Assembly: GCA_002704825.1 (NCBI GenBank)
Contig: PAIY01000001.1
Coordinates: 21,086 to 85,085, forward strand
Reading direction: 5' to 3'
Source of the DNA: Phycisphaeraceae bacterium
GTDB taxonomy: Bacteria > Planctomycetota > Phycisphaerae > Phycisphaerales > Phycisphaeraceae
Length of the DNA: 64,000 nucleotides
Positions 54,073-63,142 of the stretch are shown here, in pieces (the stretch's first letter is position 1; every line of letters begins with the position of its first letter). The notes beneath the pieces were generated by a model. It had not been told where the DNA came from and searched no databases. It saw only the letters and a list, made by a program, of their open reading frames with translations. The position numbers and the translations under genes were made by a program.

Positions 54073-54996
54073 TTATTTGGCCTTGGTTGGCATGCGTAAC
54101 ACAAAGCTGGTACCTCGGCCGACATCGCTGTGACAGGTGATGCTCCCGCCATGTTCCTCGATGATGCGACGGGTGGTGGGCAGTCCCAGGCCGGTCCCGC
54201 CACGCGTGGTGGAGAAGTAGGGCTTGAAGATTTCCTTGAGGGTGTCGGGGGCAATGCCCGGGCCGGTGTCGGTGATGGTGACCTGAATGTGATCGCCGTC
54301 ATTCTTGGTCCGCAATAGCAGTTCGTTGGCACCGCCGTGCGGCTTACCCTTGGCACGGGCCTGACTCATCGCCTGATTGGCATTGATCAACAGGTTGAGT
54401 ACCGCCTGCTTGAAAAGGCCCTGATCGACCGCTGCCAAACTCGGGGTCGCATCCAGTTGGGTCCGTAACTGGACCTGATCCATGCTCGCCTGCGGGCGGA
54501 AAAAGTCGGTGAGTTCAGCAACCAATTCGTTGATGTTCTCCTGGTTGATGTCCAGCTTCATGCGACCTGCAAAGCGGAGGAAGTCCTCGAGAATTTCCTT
54601 GAGTCGCAACGTCTCACGGGACAGTGAGGTTAAGCGTCGCTTGAGTCGATCGACTTGTTCAGCAGCTTCGACATCATCGGGCTGAACGTGTTTGCTCAGT
54701 TCATCGACATCTTCCTGAAGCAGTTGCAGATTCAGACCCACCGTGGAGAGCGGGTTTTTGATTTCGTGTGCAAGACCGCCTGTCATCGTGCCCAGTTCTG
54801 CTAAGCGTTCTGCGGATTGGGCACGGTTCTCCAACTGACGCACACGCGTGGCCGTCCGCTTGGAGGCATAGACGACCATGGGGATGGTCAACAGGATGCC
54901 GATGGCGATGCCGAATATCAGATACATGAACATCACAAAAAGATACTCGGTGAAACGGGTGTTGCCAAACGGTTGGGGGCATGTGTGCGGATTCAC
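54073..54996 (-). CDS. Membrane-anchored histidine kinase
   Basis: A 307-residue sensor kinase of the NtrB/AtoS-like group. One membrane helix (about 22-44) anchors it; there is almost no extracytoplasmic part. Then come a coiled coil and the H-box GGLAHEIKNPLSTVGL with H77. The ATPase domain has LINANQAM, ITDTGPGIAP and GGTGLGLPTTRRIIEEHGGS. No receiver gene lies next to it. GTG 54994-54996 is the longest start; ATG 54931-54933 is possible but would clip the region before the helix. It follows the hypothetical gene upstream by 9 bases, so the two form an operon. Confidence 0.9.
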   Translation of the reverse strand: MNPHTCPQPFGNTRFTEYLFVMFMYLIFGIAIGILLTIPMVVYASKRTATRVRQLENRAQSAERLAELGTMTGGLAHEIKNPLSTVGLNLQLLQEDVDELSKHVQPDDVEAAEQVDRLKRRLTSLSRETLRLKEILEDFLRFAGRMKLDINQENINELVAELTDFFRPQASMDQVQLRTQLDATPSLAAVDQGLFKQAVLNLLINANQAMSQARAKGKPHGGANELLLRTKNDGDHIQVTITDTGPGIAPDTLKEIFKPYFSTTRGGTGLGLPTTRRIIEEHGGSITCHSDVGRGTSFVLRMPTKAK

Positions 54997-55005
54997 ATGT
55001 CACTG

Positions 55006-55671
55006 TCATTGGGGTTCACGCTTGAATTGCTGAATGTCGAAAAAACCAGCCAGAACGAGTTTGTTTTCAACAAGCTCCATAATGCTTGCGGGGACATGCA
55101 TGCGCGAGTCAGGGCAGGTGAATCTGACAAAGCCCATCGCGTAATGCCAGCTTCCATGATCAACCGGCAGTTTGCAGAAAAGCTTGAGTTTGTCATCTGG
55201 ATTATTCGCAGAGTTACATTGCCACTGGCCGTCCGTTTTGATGGTCAGCAGGTGGGTTTCACATGCCCAATTACCCGGGAGCAATCGTTTGAAGCGGCGT
55301 CCCATAGCCGGTGTCACACGCCGCTCCTTGGCTTGACGCATAGCGGCATGGCAACGCTCAGGCATTCGTGGCATAGTGTCCTGAGCTTGTTCAATGCGAT
55401 CAGCGACGTTTTGGATTGCTTCTTGAATCTGATTCTCAAACGGCAACGGCTCAGGATGATGCTTCCAATCCGTGGGCTTGATCTTCAGTGTGGTCTGAGC
55501 ATCCACCTGGGCAGCATCAATCGAAGGCTGCCAGGTTCGACTGGTTGGGATGTACTGACCCTCATGCATGATCAGGTGATACGAATAGGCCCCGCCATCC
55601 GGAGCAGGACAGACTGCAACGGCATGGAGGTACTTGAGTCGGCGACGTGATTGGGCGAGCCAGTAGGGCAT
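55006..55671 (-). CDS. Protein of unknown function, co-transcribed with the kinase
   Basis: A 221-residue soluble protein. It opens MPYWLAQSRRRLKYLHAVAV, with GGGGAG upstream of ATG 55669-55671; a GTG at 55725 is less likely. It contains basic stretches (MRQAKERRVTPAMGRRFKRL), several Trp and two Cys-containing segments. There is no signal peptide or known domain that I recognise. It ends 9 bases before the kinase start, so co-expression is likely and it may influence or respond to that kinase. Confidence 0.6.
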   Translation of the reverse strand: MPYWLAQSRRRLKYLHAVAVCPAPDGGAYSYHLIMHEGQYIPTSRTWQPSIDAAQVDAQTTLKIKPTDWKHHPEPLPFENQIQEAIQNVADRIEQAQDTMPRMPERCHAAMRQAKERRVTPAMGRRFKRLLPGNWACETHLLTIKTDGQWQCNSANNPDDKLKLFCKLPVDHGSWHYAMGFVRFTCPDSRMHVPASIMELVENKLVLAGFFDIQQFKREPQ

Positions 55672-56055
55672 CCACAAGTTCTCCCCGGAGAGAAACGAAG
55701 TTGAATTCCATTGATGTGAGGCCACAAATCAAATGCTGATTGATGACATGCTGCTCGACACCAACCATCGGGCCATCACATCGTCAATCAAGCATGTACC
55801 AAGTGACAACCCAACCGCAGCATTCTCGATTCACGGTGCTTTGACATCAGTTTACATTGGCATCACTCACGCGGCGCAATCAAGACGTACAACAACCTTC
55901 TCGGTCAAAGCGGACACATCTGTCACGTTAACAAAGTTGTTACTTAGTCAACGCGACACGGGCGTGCAATGAGCGATCATCCGGGATCCGTGGGAAAGTC
56001 CCCAAAGACTCTTCAGATAAAACGTTGTCTACAGGAATTCACTAACTTTTGAGGG
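55672..56055. other. Gene-free region
   Basis: About 380 bases between the kinase operon and the cold-shock gene, with no frame that looks coding. It should hold the promoter of the operon to its left. Nothing else was recognised. Confidence 0.5.
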
Positions 56056-56295
56056 TTAGTGTGAACTGTTTCCAGGGTTGACTTCAGCGCCGGCACGCTG
56101 GACCTGCCGCGCCTGCCAACCTTTGTCGCCTTCAATCAGTTCATACTCCACATCTTCGCCATCTTTGAGCGAGCGGAAACCGTCGCCATCGATGTGACTG
56201 TAATGGACGAAAACGTCTTGTTCCTGAGGACCGATGATAAATCCGTATCCCTTTTTGGGATCAAACCACTTAACCTTGCCAGTAGTCGTTGGCAC
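56056..56295 (-). CDS. Cold-shock domain protein
   Basis: A 79-residue single-strand nucleic-acid-binding protein. GKVKWFDPKKGYGFI carries RNP1 and DVFVHYSHI carries RNP2. The domain continues through EDVEYELIEGDKGWQARQV and ends with a short acidic tail. GTG 56293-56295 is chosen because GGAGG lies six bases before it; a longer TTG start at 56307 would place the ribosome site inside the gene. Such proteins act as RNA chaperones in the cytoplasm. It is single-gene, with a 700-base gap upstream that may include a long leader. Confidence 0.93.
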   Translation of the reverse strand: MPTTTGKVKWFDPKKGYGFIIGPQEQDVFVHYSHIDGDGFRSLKDGEDVEYELIEGDKGWQARQVQRAGAEVNPGNSSH

Positions 56296-56972
56296 AGGCA
56301 CCTCCAATCATCGACAGCTACAGATCAAAACCGACTGCCGATAAACCATGGGAGATATTCAGTTGGCGTTAACCAAAAAATGGCCCCTGGAATGTTTGAT
56401 GACGTTTGGCCCCAAGACGTAATGGAAACATGAATGCGTGCTTAAGATAGGAACCTGACGCTGTGTGCTCAGAATGAACACTCCGTCCAGATAGTCACGC
56501 GATGATTCTCATCATGTCGTCGAACACCTTGCCGACAAACACTCCTACTCTCATCCCAACTGATTTTACCCTGTCATCTGCTGGCCCATTCCAAACAGAC
56601 AACACTTACTTATCCCCACTGATTGACTTGGCCGAAGCTGTGTCAACCAGCAAACAACGTCATTAGGCAAATCGGTTTGATAGGTCTGACCCAACACCAG
56701 ATGATGAGCCAGCCTAACAACCGTTATTTTGAAACCTTGCTATTGACCATTGAACCCCAATACCCCTGGGGTATATTGGTCAGATCAAACAACGCTTCAC
56801 AAAAGGGTGTCACGTGGATGTCGTTTTCGAAATGGACATCCATGTGAGCGTTGAATGCCATTGGATTGATGCCCGCCGTTGTGAAAGCATGGCATTGATC
56901 CAAGGCCCCCAATTTGCCTTAATTAATATTGTACCTGTTTCTTCCAGAATACAAAACAAAATTTTCAGATTA
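56296..56972. other. Long gene-free region with two hairpins
   Basis: About 680 bases upstream of the cold-shock gene with no convincing coding frame. Two strong hairpins lie close together: ATACCCC-T-GGGGTAT (56760-56774) with outer CCAA/TTGG pairing, and TGGATGTC (56815-56822) / GACATCCA (56835-56842). The part near the cold-shock gene could be its leader RNA, which in this family is often long and regulatory. A small RNA is also possible. Confidence 0.45.
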
Positions 56973-56993
56973 GGTTGGGTTAAATACCCTACC
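56973..56993 (-). terminator. Possible terminator of pnp
   Basis: GGTTGGGT (56973-56980) pairs with ACCCTACC (56986-56993), one mismatch, directly after the pnp stop. On the minus strand an AAAATTTTGTTTTG stretch follows within about 20 bases, so this is a weak intrinsic terminator at best. Confidence 0.4.
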
Positions 56994-56995
56994 CG

Positions 56996-59164
56996 TTATT
57001 CAGACTGGTCGTCTTTCTTGCCTTTGGCACCCTTGTCGTCGTCGGCAGGGGCATCCTGCGTGGCCTTGATGGACAGTTTCACGCGGCCTTGATCATCAAT
57101 GTTGATGACCTTGACCTTGACGTCCTGACCCATCTTCACCACGTCATTGACCTGCTTGACGTAGCCGTGAGACAGTTCGGAGATATGGCAGAGACCTTCG
57201 GTACCTGGCGCCAGTTCGATAAAGGCACCAAAGTCCTTGATGGAAACGACCTTACCGTTGTAGATGGTTCCGACCTTAAGCTCTGCACAGAGTTTTTCGA
57301 CTTCTTCCAGACCGGCCTGAGCCTTGTCGAGTCCGACGGCAGAGACGTAGACCGTGCCGTCTTCTTCGATGTCCAGCGTGGCACCGGTAAGGGCTTCGAT
57401 CGCACGGATGGTCTTGCCACCGGGGCCGATGAGCTTGCCGATCTTGTCGGGGTGAATGTGGGTCTTGAGCATACGCGGTGCGTTGGGATTCAAGTCCCTG
57501 GGCTCGGGCACTTCGGCTTCGATCATCTCGATGATCTGGATACGGTTTTTCTTGGCAAGCTCGAAAGTCTTGCGGATTTGATCCATATTCAGGCCACGGA
57601 TTTTAAGGTCCAACTGGATGGCGGTGATGCCGTCGCGGGTACCGGTGACTTTGAAGTCCATATCGCCGAAGTGGTCTTCTTCACCTTGAATATCGGTGAG
57701 ATAGATTTCTTCATCGCCATCGTTGTCCGCGGAGATCAAGCCGATGGAGATACCACCGACCGGGGCGATCAACGGGACACCGGCGTCGAGCAGGGCCAGA
57801 CAGCCGCCGCATGCCGAAGCCATGGAGCTGGAACCGTTGGATTCGAGGATGTCGCTGACAAGACGGATGGTGTAGGGGAAGTCATCCGGAGCCGGCAGCA
57901 CGGGAACGAGTGCCTTTTCCGCCAACTTGCCGTGACCGATTTCGCGGCGACCGGGGCCGGTGATGCGCTTGGCTTCGCCGACGGAGAAGGGCGGGAAGTT
58001 GTAATGGAGATAGAACTTTTCGCTGTATTCTTCAGCCAGACCGTCGACGATTTGTTCGTCCTTGGATGTGCCAAGCACGGCGGTGACCATGGCCTGGGTT
58101 TCACCACGTTGGAACACGGCAGAACCGTGGACCACGGGAAGCACACCGGTGTGACATTCGATGGCACGAAGCTGGTCAAAGCTGCGGCCGTCGGTACGGA
58201 CACCGCTGCGGATAATTTCACGGGTGATGACTTCTTCAAGATCGTGAATCGCAACCTTGGCAAGCTTCACATTTTCCTGCCAGGTCTTGTAGGTCTTGGC
58301 ACCGGCGTTTTCGTCGGGTTCGGGGAATTCGCTTGCAATGAAGTTGCTGATGCAATCCTTGACCGCGTTCTGACGATCGAGTTTGTCACCTTCGGTGGTC
58401 TTGGCAGCCTTGAGCGGGCCAGCGAGTTTTTCGTTGACGGCTTTGGCGATTTCTTCGGTCGGGCCATGCGTTTCGCAGACCTTTTCCTTGCCGACTTTAC
58501 CGACGAGGTCTTCGATCATGTCCACGATTTTGAGGATCGCTTCATTACCGAATTCGATGGCTGAGGCGACGACGTCTTCGGGCAGGCAGTGTGCACCGAC
58601 TTCGATCATGTTCAGGCCGTCTTTGTGACCTGAGAGCACGAGGTCCAGGTCGGAGTATTCCATCTGGGCAGCAGTCGGGAAGAGGACGAATTCTTCATCC
58701 ACGCGGCCGACACGCACGGTGGCGATGGGACCTTCAAAGGGGACGGAACTGATGGACAGGGCAGCCGAAGCAGCGATGCCAGCGATGACATCTGGTTCGT
58801 TCTGACCGTCAGCAGCCATGACCCAGCACTGGATCTGCACTTCATCAAAATAGTGCTTGGGGAACAGGGGACGGATGGGGCGGTCGATGTTACGCATCGT
58901 CAGAACTTCCTTCTGATTCGGTGCGCCTTCACGCTTGCGGAAACCGCCGGGGAACTTGCCAGCCGCTGAGAGCTTTTCGCGGTAGTCCACGGTCAGTGGG
59001 AAGAAGTCGATGCCTTCACGGGGTGCTGCGCGGACGGCGGTGCCCAGTACGACGGTGTCGCCGTAGCGAACCATGACCGAGCCGTCAGCCTGTTTGGCCA
59101 ATTGCCCGGTTTCGATTGAGAGTGTACGTCCTGCCAGTTCCAGTGAAACGGTGGTTGCTGCCAT
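56996..59164 (-). CDS. pnp: Polyribonucleotide nucleotidyltransferase
   Basis: A 722-residue phosphorolytic 3'-5' exoribonuclease. It has two RNase PH domains: the first with GDTVVLGTAVRAAPREGIDF and FRKREGAPNQKE, the second with RTDGRSFDQLRAIEC, GETQAMVTAVLGT, REIGHGKLAEKALVP and SNGSSSMASACGG. A KH domain follows with IGKLIGPGGKTIRAIEALTG, then an S1 domain with GKVVSIKDFGAFIELAPGTE and GLCHISELS. The end is acidic/basic. AAGGA precedes ATG 59162-59164. It works in RNA turnover, often within a degradosome. It lies downstream of rpsO as in many bacteria, but a terminator and 560 bases separate them. Confidence 0.97.
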   Translation of the reverse strand: MAATTVSLELAGRTLSIETGQLAKQADGSVMVRYGDTVVLGTAVRAAPREGIDFFPLTVDYREKLSAAGKFPGGFRKREGAPNQKEVLTMRNIDRPIRPLFPKHYFDEVQIQCWVMAADGQNEPDVIAGIAASAALSISSVPFEGPIATVRVGRVDEEFVLFPTAAQMEYSDLDLVLSGHKDGLNMIEVGAHCLPEDVVASAIEFGNEAILKIVDMIEDLVGKVGKEKVCETHGPTEEIAKAVNEKLAGPLKAAKTTEGDKLDRQNAVKDCISNFIASEFPEPDENAGAKTYKTWQENVKLAKVAIHDLEEVITREIIRSGVRTDGRSFDQLRAIECHTGVLPVVHGSAVFQRGETQAMVTAVLGTSKDEQIVDGLAEEYSEKFYLHYNFPPFSVGEAKRITGPGRREIGHGKLAEKALVPVLPAPDDFPYTIRLVSDILESNGSSSMASACGGCLALLDAGVPLIAPVGGISIGLISADNDGDEEIYLTDIQGEEDHFGDMDFKVTGTRDGITAIQLDLKIRGLNMDQIRKTFELAKKNRIQIIEMIEAEVPEPRDLNPNAPRMLKTHIHPDKIGKLIGPGGKTIRAIEALTGATLDIEEDGTVYVSAVGLDKAQAGLEEVEKLCAELKVGTIYNGKVVSIKDFGAFIELAPGTEGLCHISELSHGYVKQVNDVVKMGQDVKVKVINIDDQGRVKLSIKATQDAPADDDKGAKGKKDDQSE

Positions 59165-59675
59165 GCGAGATGGTCCTTTCTTGTGGCACCTGGTCCCGAC
59201 ACGTTCGGGATTCCAATTGATGGTGCTCAGTTGTCTTTAGCGGTTCGTGTAATTGAGGATACGAATTATAGAAGCAAAGTATCCAAGTACGCAAAACCGC
59301 CGATGCAAATTGTCGCATGGTAGCTGCTGGCCAGGAGAATCGTGGTGCATGCAGAAGACAGAAGGCTCGGTGCGGTACGTGTTTTCAGAGGGGATCAATG
59401 TTTGTGTTTCAGCAAGCTTCAAGCCAACGGATGACTGGCTTTTTAGCTGATCTGGCAGGCGGGAGCATGGTGAAAATGCGTTGAATTCCCGCTTGTTGAC
59501 GCTGCAGATTCGTTGAATGGGTCTGCAGGTGTGCGTTTGAAATCCCGATCCGTTTGGCAAATGCCCGCAGTCCGTTGCGTCTTTTTGCCGGTGTACAGTG
59601 TAGCGCGTCGAGCCTACTGCCGCCTGCTCCGAAACGATTGCCTGATAGCAGATTTCGATTGCGACAGTTATGAAA
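59165..59675. other. pnp leader and gene-free region
   Basis: About 510 bases between the rpsO terminator and pnp. Near the gene, at 59194-59210, is a perfect palindrome TCCCGACACGTTCGGGA in the expected leader of pnp; leader hairpins regulate pnp in enterobacteria. The rest contains short frames without ribosome sites and is judged non-coding. Confidence 0.5.
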
Positions 59676-59702
59676 AGGAGCATGACAACGCGCCATGCTC
59701 CT
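59676..59702 (-). terminator. Terminator of rpsO
   Basis: A 9-bp stem AGGAGCATG (59676-59684) / CATGCTCCT (59694-59702) is followed on the minus strand by TTTTC. It lies 25 bases after the rpsO stop. Confidence 0.8.
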
Positions 59703-59727
59703 GGTGTAATTTGTGTATTGACAGATA

Positions 59728-59997
59728 TTAGCGGCGCAGACCCAAGCGGCCGATCAGCTCTTTGTAACGAGCTTCGTCTTTCTTAGCCAGGTAGCGAAGC
59801 AGGCTGGTGCGCTTGGAGACAAGCATCAGCAGACCACGACGGCTGGCAAAGTCGTGCTTGTGGGCTTTAAGGTGTTCGGTCAGACCTTGAATACGCTCAG
59901 TGAGGATGGAAACCTGCACCTCAGGCGAACCGGTATCGGTGTCTTCGCGGCGGTATTCTTTGATCAGTTCCTGTTTGCGTTCAGCGGTAATGGTCAT
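59728..59997 (-). CDS. rpsO: 30S ribosomal protein S15
   Basis: An 89-residue protein of standard length that binds 16S rRNA in the platform of the small subunit. The hallmark segments are [40 protein letters not shown] and [20 protein letters not shown], ending in [12 protein letters not shown] 59995-59997 has only a weak ribosome site (AGAAG), which suits a gene often controlled by its own product. It is ended by a terminator before pnp. Confidence 0.98.
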   Translation of the reverse strand: MTITAERKQELIKEYRREDTDTGSPEVQVSILTERIQGLTEHLKAHKHDFASRRGLLMLVSKRTSLLRYLAKKDEARYKELIGRLGLRR

Positions 59998-60161
59998 AAT
60001 GCGCTTCTGCCTAATATTGGCCTTTACAGGCCGAAAATCAAAAATCTGTTAGTCCGTTTAATACAGAGCGAAGTAATTTAGCAGATCGGGAAAGCTTTGG
60101 CAAGTGGGGGATGGAAAATACTAGTTCAAACTGTTACTTTGAAACAAAATTTGATATTTCA

Positions 60162-61547
60162 TCAGCACTTCTGAATGTAATTCTCCAAACGATCGAGACA
60201 CAAGGGGTCATAATTATACCCAATGTGATTAACATTCCATAAACCCGAATCCCTTATTGATTGTTCGGTTGAGTCATGTCCAAGCCAAGTATCTGATGGT
60301 TGTGCGTGAAGTCGATTATAGTTAGAAACTAAACCAATGAGGTTTTGTTCAAGATATGCACGATCGCTCTGAACCGATGCTTTGTCGTTTACTTCAAGCC
60401 AAAGTAAAGGCATCGTACCGATGTGCTTGGAAACCGCCACTTCCAAATCTTTTTCCTGCTCATGCATAGACGCGTATTTTAATGACATGTCCTGCCATGT
60501 CGGTTGAAAAAGTACGGGATTACGTTTGGCAAGTGCATTGCCGACATGGTGTCTGAAAATTGAACCACGGTGATTCCCGTGCAAATGTTTAGGGCCTCGG
60601 TGGGTAATCAAGCGTTGCCATAATGTTGTTTTTGAGCCTGAACTTACACGGTGGGTTCCGATGCGGACAACGCGTGATTCCATTGTGTCCCGGCGAAATT
60701 CCCCCGGTTCAAAAAAGAAATAGATTCCAGCTTCTGGCCAATGTTGTTTTCCATGACATTTACGCATTAAACGTTTGCCGTTAGTTTTTTCTTCGAGTTT
60801 CTTTAGTAGACGATAGAAGCGATGAATATCTTGGGAAATGCTCGAATCTGAGATTTGACGGTCAAGCCATTGTAATTGACTGCCAATACCCAAGCCTTTC
60901 ATTGGGATATTAACTGTACACCCCAATTTATGCAGGTATGGAATCAAAAATTCTCTGTACTTTTCTCCAGCGAGAATGGTTACCGTGTCATGCGCATTGA
61001 TCTTGCTGGCTAGTTCATTCCAGACGCTTTGGGCCCAAAGGTTTCGTTGGGTTTTTGATTGGTCGTTTAATGTCGAGTTATATGAGGCAATACGTTCTTC
61101 TGGGGCGAGTAGCCCGTGTTTAGCTGAAAGTATGAACCATTGATCACAGTTTTTTTCAACATAAGATCTTGTTTTTGAAAACAAAGCAGAATCATATAAG
61201 TCTTTTGCGCGATGTTCTCCCAAGTGTTTGGAGCCAACGCAGGCAACGAGCCCAATGTGACGAGGGGGATGATGGAGAGTTGGTTTGGAGCCACGATATA
61301 TCGACATCCAATGTTTTGCAGATTCATGTAATGCACGACCATTTGCTTCGCCACGCCAGCCAAGTTGGTTGTATAACATATTTATTTGTTTGGGAGTTTG
61401 CGAAGCCAGCCAGGCAACAACAAGGCGTGACATGTCTCCATAGATCGTTTCAATATCCTTGTATGTTTTGCCATTTGCAGTGACACATGCAGAAAGGATA
61501 TGTTCAAAGCATTCTCTTTGGATGAAATTACGTTTGTTGTCAGTCAT
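60162..61547 (-). CDS. DUF6884-like protein fused to a GIY-YIG nuclease
   Basis: A 461-residue two-domain protein. Residues 1-94 are helical and unassigned. Residues 95-225 match the DUF6884 pattern: HIGLVACVGSKHLGEHRAKD, LYDSALFSKTRSYVEK, FILSAKHGLLAPEERIASYN, then a strand-helix ending. Residues 270-415 form a GIY-YIG nuclease: GIY at 274-276, VRIGTH at 294-299, R312 in LWQRLITHRG, E400 in YLEQNLIGLV and N409. The catalytic set appears complete. ATG 61545-61547 is used; the frame extends upstream only as an overlap with the next gene. The gene is visibly richer in A+T than its surroundings, suggesting horizontal transfer. Function unknown, possibly in DNA defence or modification. Confidence 0.75.
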   Translation of the reverse strand: MTDNKRNFIQRECFEHILSACVTANGKTYKDIETIYGDMSRLVVAWLASQTPKQINMLYNQLGWRGEANGRALHESAKHWMSIYRGSKPTLHHPPRHIGLVACVGSKHLGEHRAKDLYDSALFSKTRSYVEKNCDQWFILSAKHGLLAPEERIASYNSTLNDQSKTQRNLWAQSVWNELASKINAHDTVTILAGEKYREFLIPYLHKLGCTVNIPMKGLGIGSQLQWLDRQISDSSISQDIHRFYRLLKKLEEKTNGKRLMRKCHGKQHWPEAGIYFFFEPGEFRRDTMESRVVRIGTHRVSSGSKTTLWQRLITHRGPKHLHGNHRGSIFRHHVGNALAKRNPVLFQPTWQDMSLKYASMHEQEKDLEVAVSKHIGTMPLLWLEVNDKASVQSDRAYLEQNLIGLVSNYNRLHAQPSDTWLGHDSTEQSIRDSGLWNVNHIGYNYDPLCLDRLENYIQKC

Positions 61548-61576
61548 GGGGTGTTCCCGGTATTTAGTCTTGATGA

Positions 61577-61975
61577 TCAAAACATATAAGCAGAGTTGAT
61601 TGTACACCGCATCAGTGTTTTGTTGGTTGCAAGAATTCGGACGCTTGGCTGGATTTGGGGGGCGTGCGATCCAGTGAGTTGCACTTGCCAATCCCAACCC
61701 ACTTTGCCAATGCGGTTGCCTTGCACGTATCCTCTGGCAACCTGCAAGACACTGCCGCGACCGTTGGAGACTTTGCCTTGGTAGGTGAGGTATGCGATGC
61801 GATGCGGGGCAAGCGGTTGGGCGTTGAAGCTGCTGTGTGCCTGCCACTGGTCGGGGGGATGGGGGATGCGGATACCCAGTAGTTGATCACGTGAGACAGG
61901 GTCGAGCCAGAGCCAGTCGTAGTGACTGCCGTGGACGGTTTGGTGATGCAGGATGACGGTGGGGAGTTTGAGCAT
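61577..61975 (-). CDS. Conserved-looking protein resembling the LigD phosphoesterase domain
   Basis: A 132-residue soluble protein. It begins KLPTVILHHQTVHGSHYDWL, resembling the start of 3'-phosphoesterase (LigD N-terminal-like) domains, where H..D..H.D...L carries metal ligands. It continues with APHRIAYLTYQGKVSNGRGS, a second conserved-looking block, and VRILATNKT at the end. The likeness is partial and the catalytic residues cannot be checked by eye. It lies 29 bases upstream of the nuclease fusion gene on the same strand but has a different, more G+C-rich composition. Co-transcription is possible. Confidence 0.5.
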   Translation of the reverse strand: MLKLPTVILHHQTVHGSHYDWLWLDPVSRDQLLGIRIPHPPDQWQAHSSFNAQPLAPHRIAYLTYQGKVSNGRGSVLQVARGYVQGNRIGKVGWDWQVQLTGSHAPQIQPSVRILATNKTLMRCTINSAYMF

Positions 61976-62035
61976 GTTTTATGTGATCTCAATAATGAAC
62001 AAGACACGCGTTCATAAGCACCTTTCAGGCGAGCC

Positions 62036-62126
62036 GCTGTGTGTCACAGCGGGATTGACCGCAGGTAAATCGTCACGTCATCCGCGCTATTGCACACATG
62101 ATTTTGAGCTTCGCTCAATCCCGCGT
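62036..62126. repeat. Repeat ending TTCGCTCAATCCCGCGT, copy 2
   Basis: It contains GTGTCACAGCGGGATTGACC near the left end and TTCGCTCAATCCCGCGT (62110-62126) at the right. GCGGGATTGA and TCAATCCCGC are inverted arms about 60 bases apart. The corresponding copy at 46165-46249 has lost part of the left arm. Confidence 0.75.
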
Positions 62127-62261
62127 TGACACAACGCAGCTCGCCTGAGTGCTATTTGCCATGCACAATGACCTTGAGTTGTTTACAATGTCAGTTTACC
62201 GCGTGTGACGAATTTCATCACACCGAATTGAACCATTTGCCTTGCACGAGGAAGCTTTGCG

Positions 62262-63014
62262 ATGAAATCATTGACCCTGTTGACTGTGATGAGCCTTTTA
62301 ACGCTGTCCCTGTTCGGCTGCAAACTGACCAACCCGACACTGCGTGAAAAAGCGATTCAGGCCAAGCAGCGGGGCGATGTCGATCGTGCGGTCCAACTCT
62401 ACAACAAGGCGCTGGATCAGGATGACACCGACTGGCGTGCGATGACCTACCTGGCGATCATTCAATATGAGCGTCAGCAGTGGATCGAAGCTCAGCACAG
62501 TTTTGAGAAGGTCATCAGTCTCCAGCCGGCACACCCCAAGGTGCCGATCTGGCTTGACCGCGTTGCAGAGTGTCTCTTCCAGCAGGGACGCGCCCAGGCG
62601 TTGCGTGATACGCTCCTTAACGCCAATGAGCAGTACGGCACGAGTCACGACTTCCTGCGTCAAGCCAACTATCTCACCAAACTCGGTGATATGGATCAGG
62701 CACACGTCGCCTACCGCAAGGCTGTCCACTTCGCTGACAAAAACGATGCGGACCCGTGGATTGCCATGGCCGCGTTTTATGAACTCATCGGTGACAAAGC
62801 CAACGCCATCGACGCCCTGCGTCACGCCCATGCCATTGACCCGGAAAATCTGAGTGTTGCCGACCGCTTGCGTCACTACGGCATCGTCCCCGGCCCGACC
62901 GCAGGCGTCTATCCCAAGCCGGTTCTCCCACCGCTGCCCGACACCGAAGTCGCAGCGCCTGTCACCCAGGATGCTGCCCAGGAAGCTACCCCCGAAACTG
63001 CCCCGCAGCAGTGA
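62262..63014 (+). CDS. TPR-repeat lipoprotein
   Basis: A 250-residue lipoprotein. The signal peptide ends LFGC, a lipobox, so Cys20 should be lipid-modified. The mature chain has about five TPR-type helical pairs, such as AIQAKQRGDVDRAVQLYNKA, AIIQYERQQWIEAQHSFEKV, NYLTKLGDMDQAHVAYRKAV and FYELIGDKANAIDALRHAHA, followed by a Pro/Ala/Thr-rich tail. GAGGAAG precedes ATG 62262. TPR lipoproteins act as scaffolds at the envelope. It stands alone; its partner is unknown. Confidence 0.88.
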   Translation: MKSLTLLTVMSLLTLSLFGCKLTNPTLREKAIQAKQRGDVDRAVQLYNKALDQDDTDWRAMTYLAIIQYERQQWIEAQHSFEKVISLQPAHPKVPIWLDRVAECLFQQGRAQALRDTLLNANEQYGTSHDFLRQANYLTKLGDMDQAHVAYRKAVHFADKNDADPWIAMAAFYELIGDKANAIDALRHAHAIDPENLSVADRLRHYGIVPGPTAGVYPKPVLPPLPDTEVAAPVTQDAAQEATPETAPQQ

Positions 63015-63021
63015 TAAAAAA

Positions 63022-63052
63022 CACCGCAGATATCCGACGGACACCTGCGGTG
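63022..63052. terminator. Terminator between convergent genes
   Basis: The stem CACCGCAG (63022-63029) / CTGCGGTG (63045-63052) has six A on its left, so it acts best on the minus strand for the pseudopilin gene, and may also end the lipoprotein transcript. Confidence 0.75.
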
Positions 63053-63142
63053 GATTTGAGAGTCTTGTTGATTCCAGTCACATGAATAGACCAAGTTGAC
63101 TTGGTTGGCTGTGCTATGTGTGTGATATCCGGTCGATTCAAC

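Noticed and set aside
57089..58564. A 491-codon open frame on the plus strand
   Set aside because: It lies entirely antisense to pnp, whose protein is complete and recognisable. The frame is a by-product of its codon bias, and its translation matches no known fold.
61548..61847. N-terminal extension of the GIY-YIG fusion frame
   Set aside because: It lies over the gene at 61577-61975 in another frame. ATG 61545-61547 gives a sensible start.
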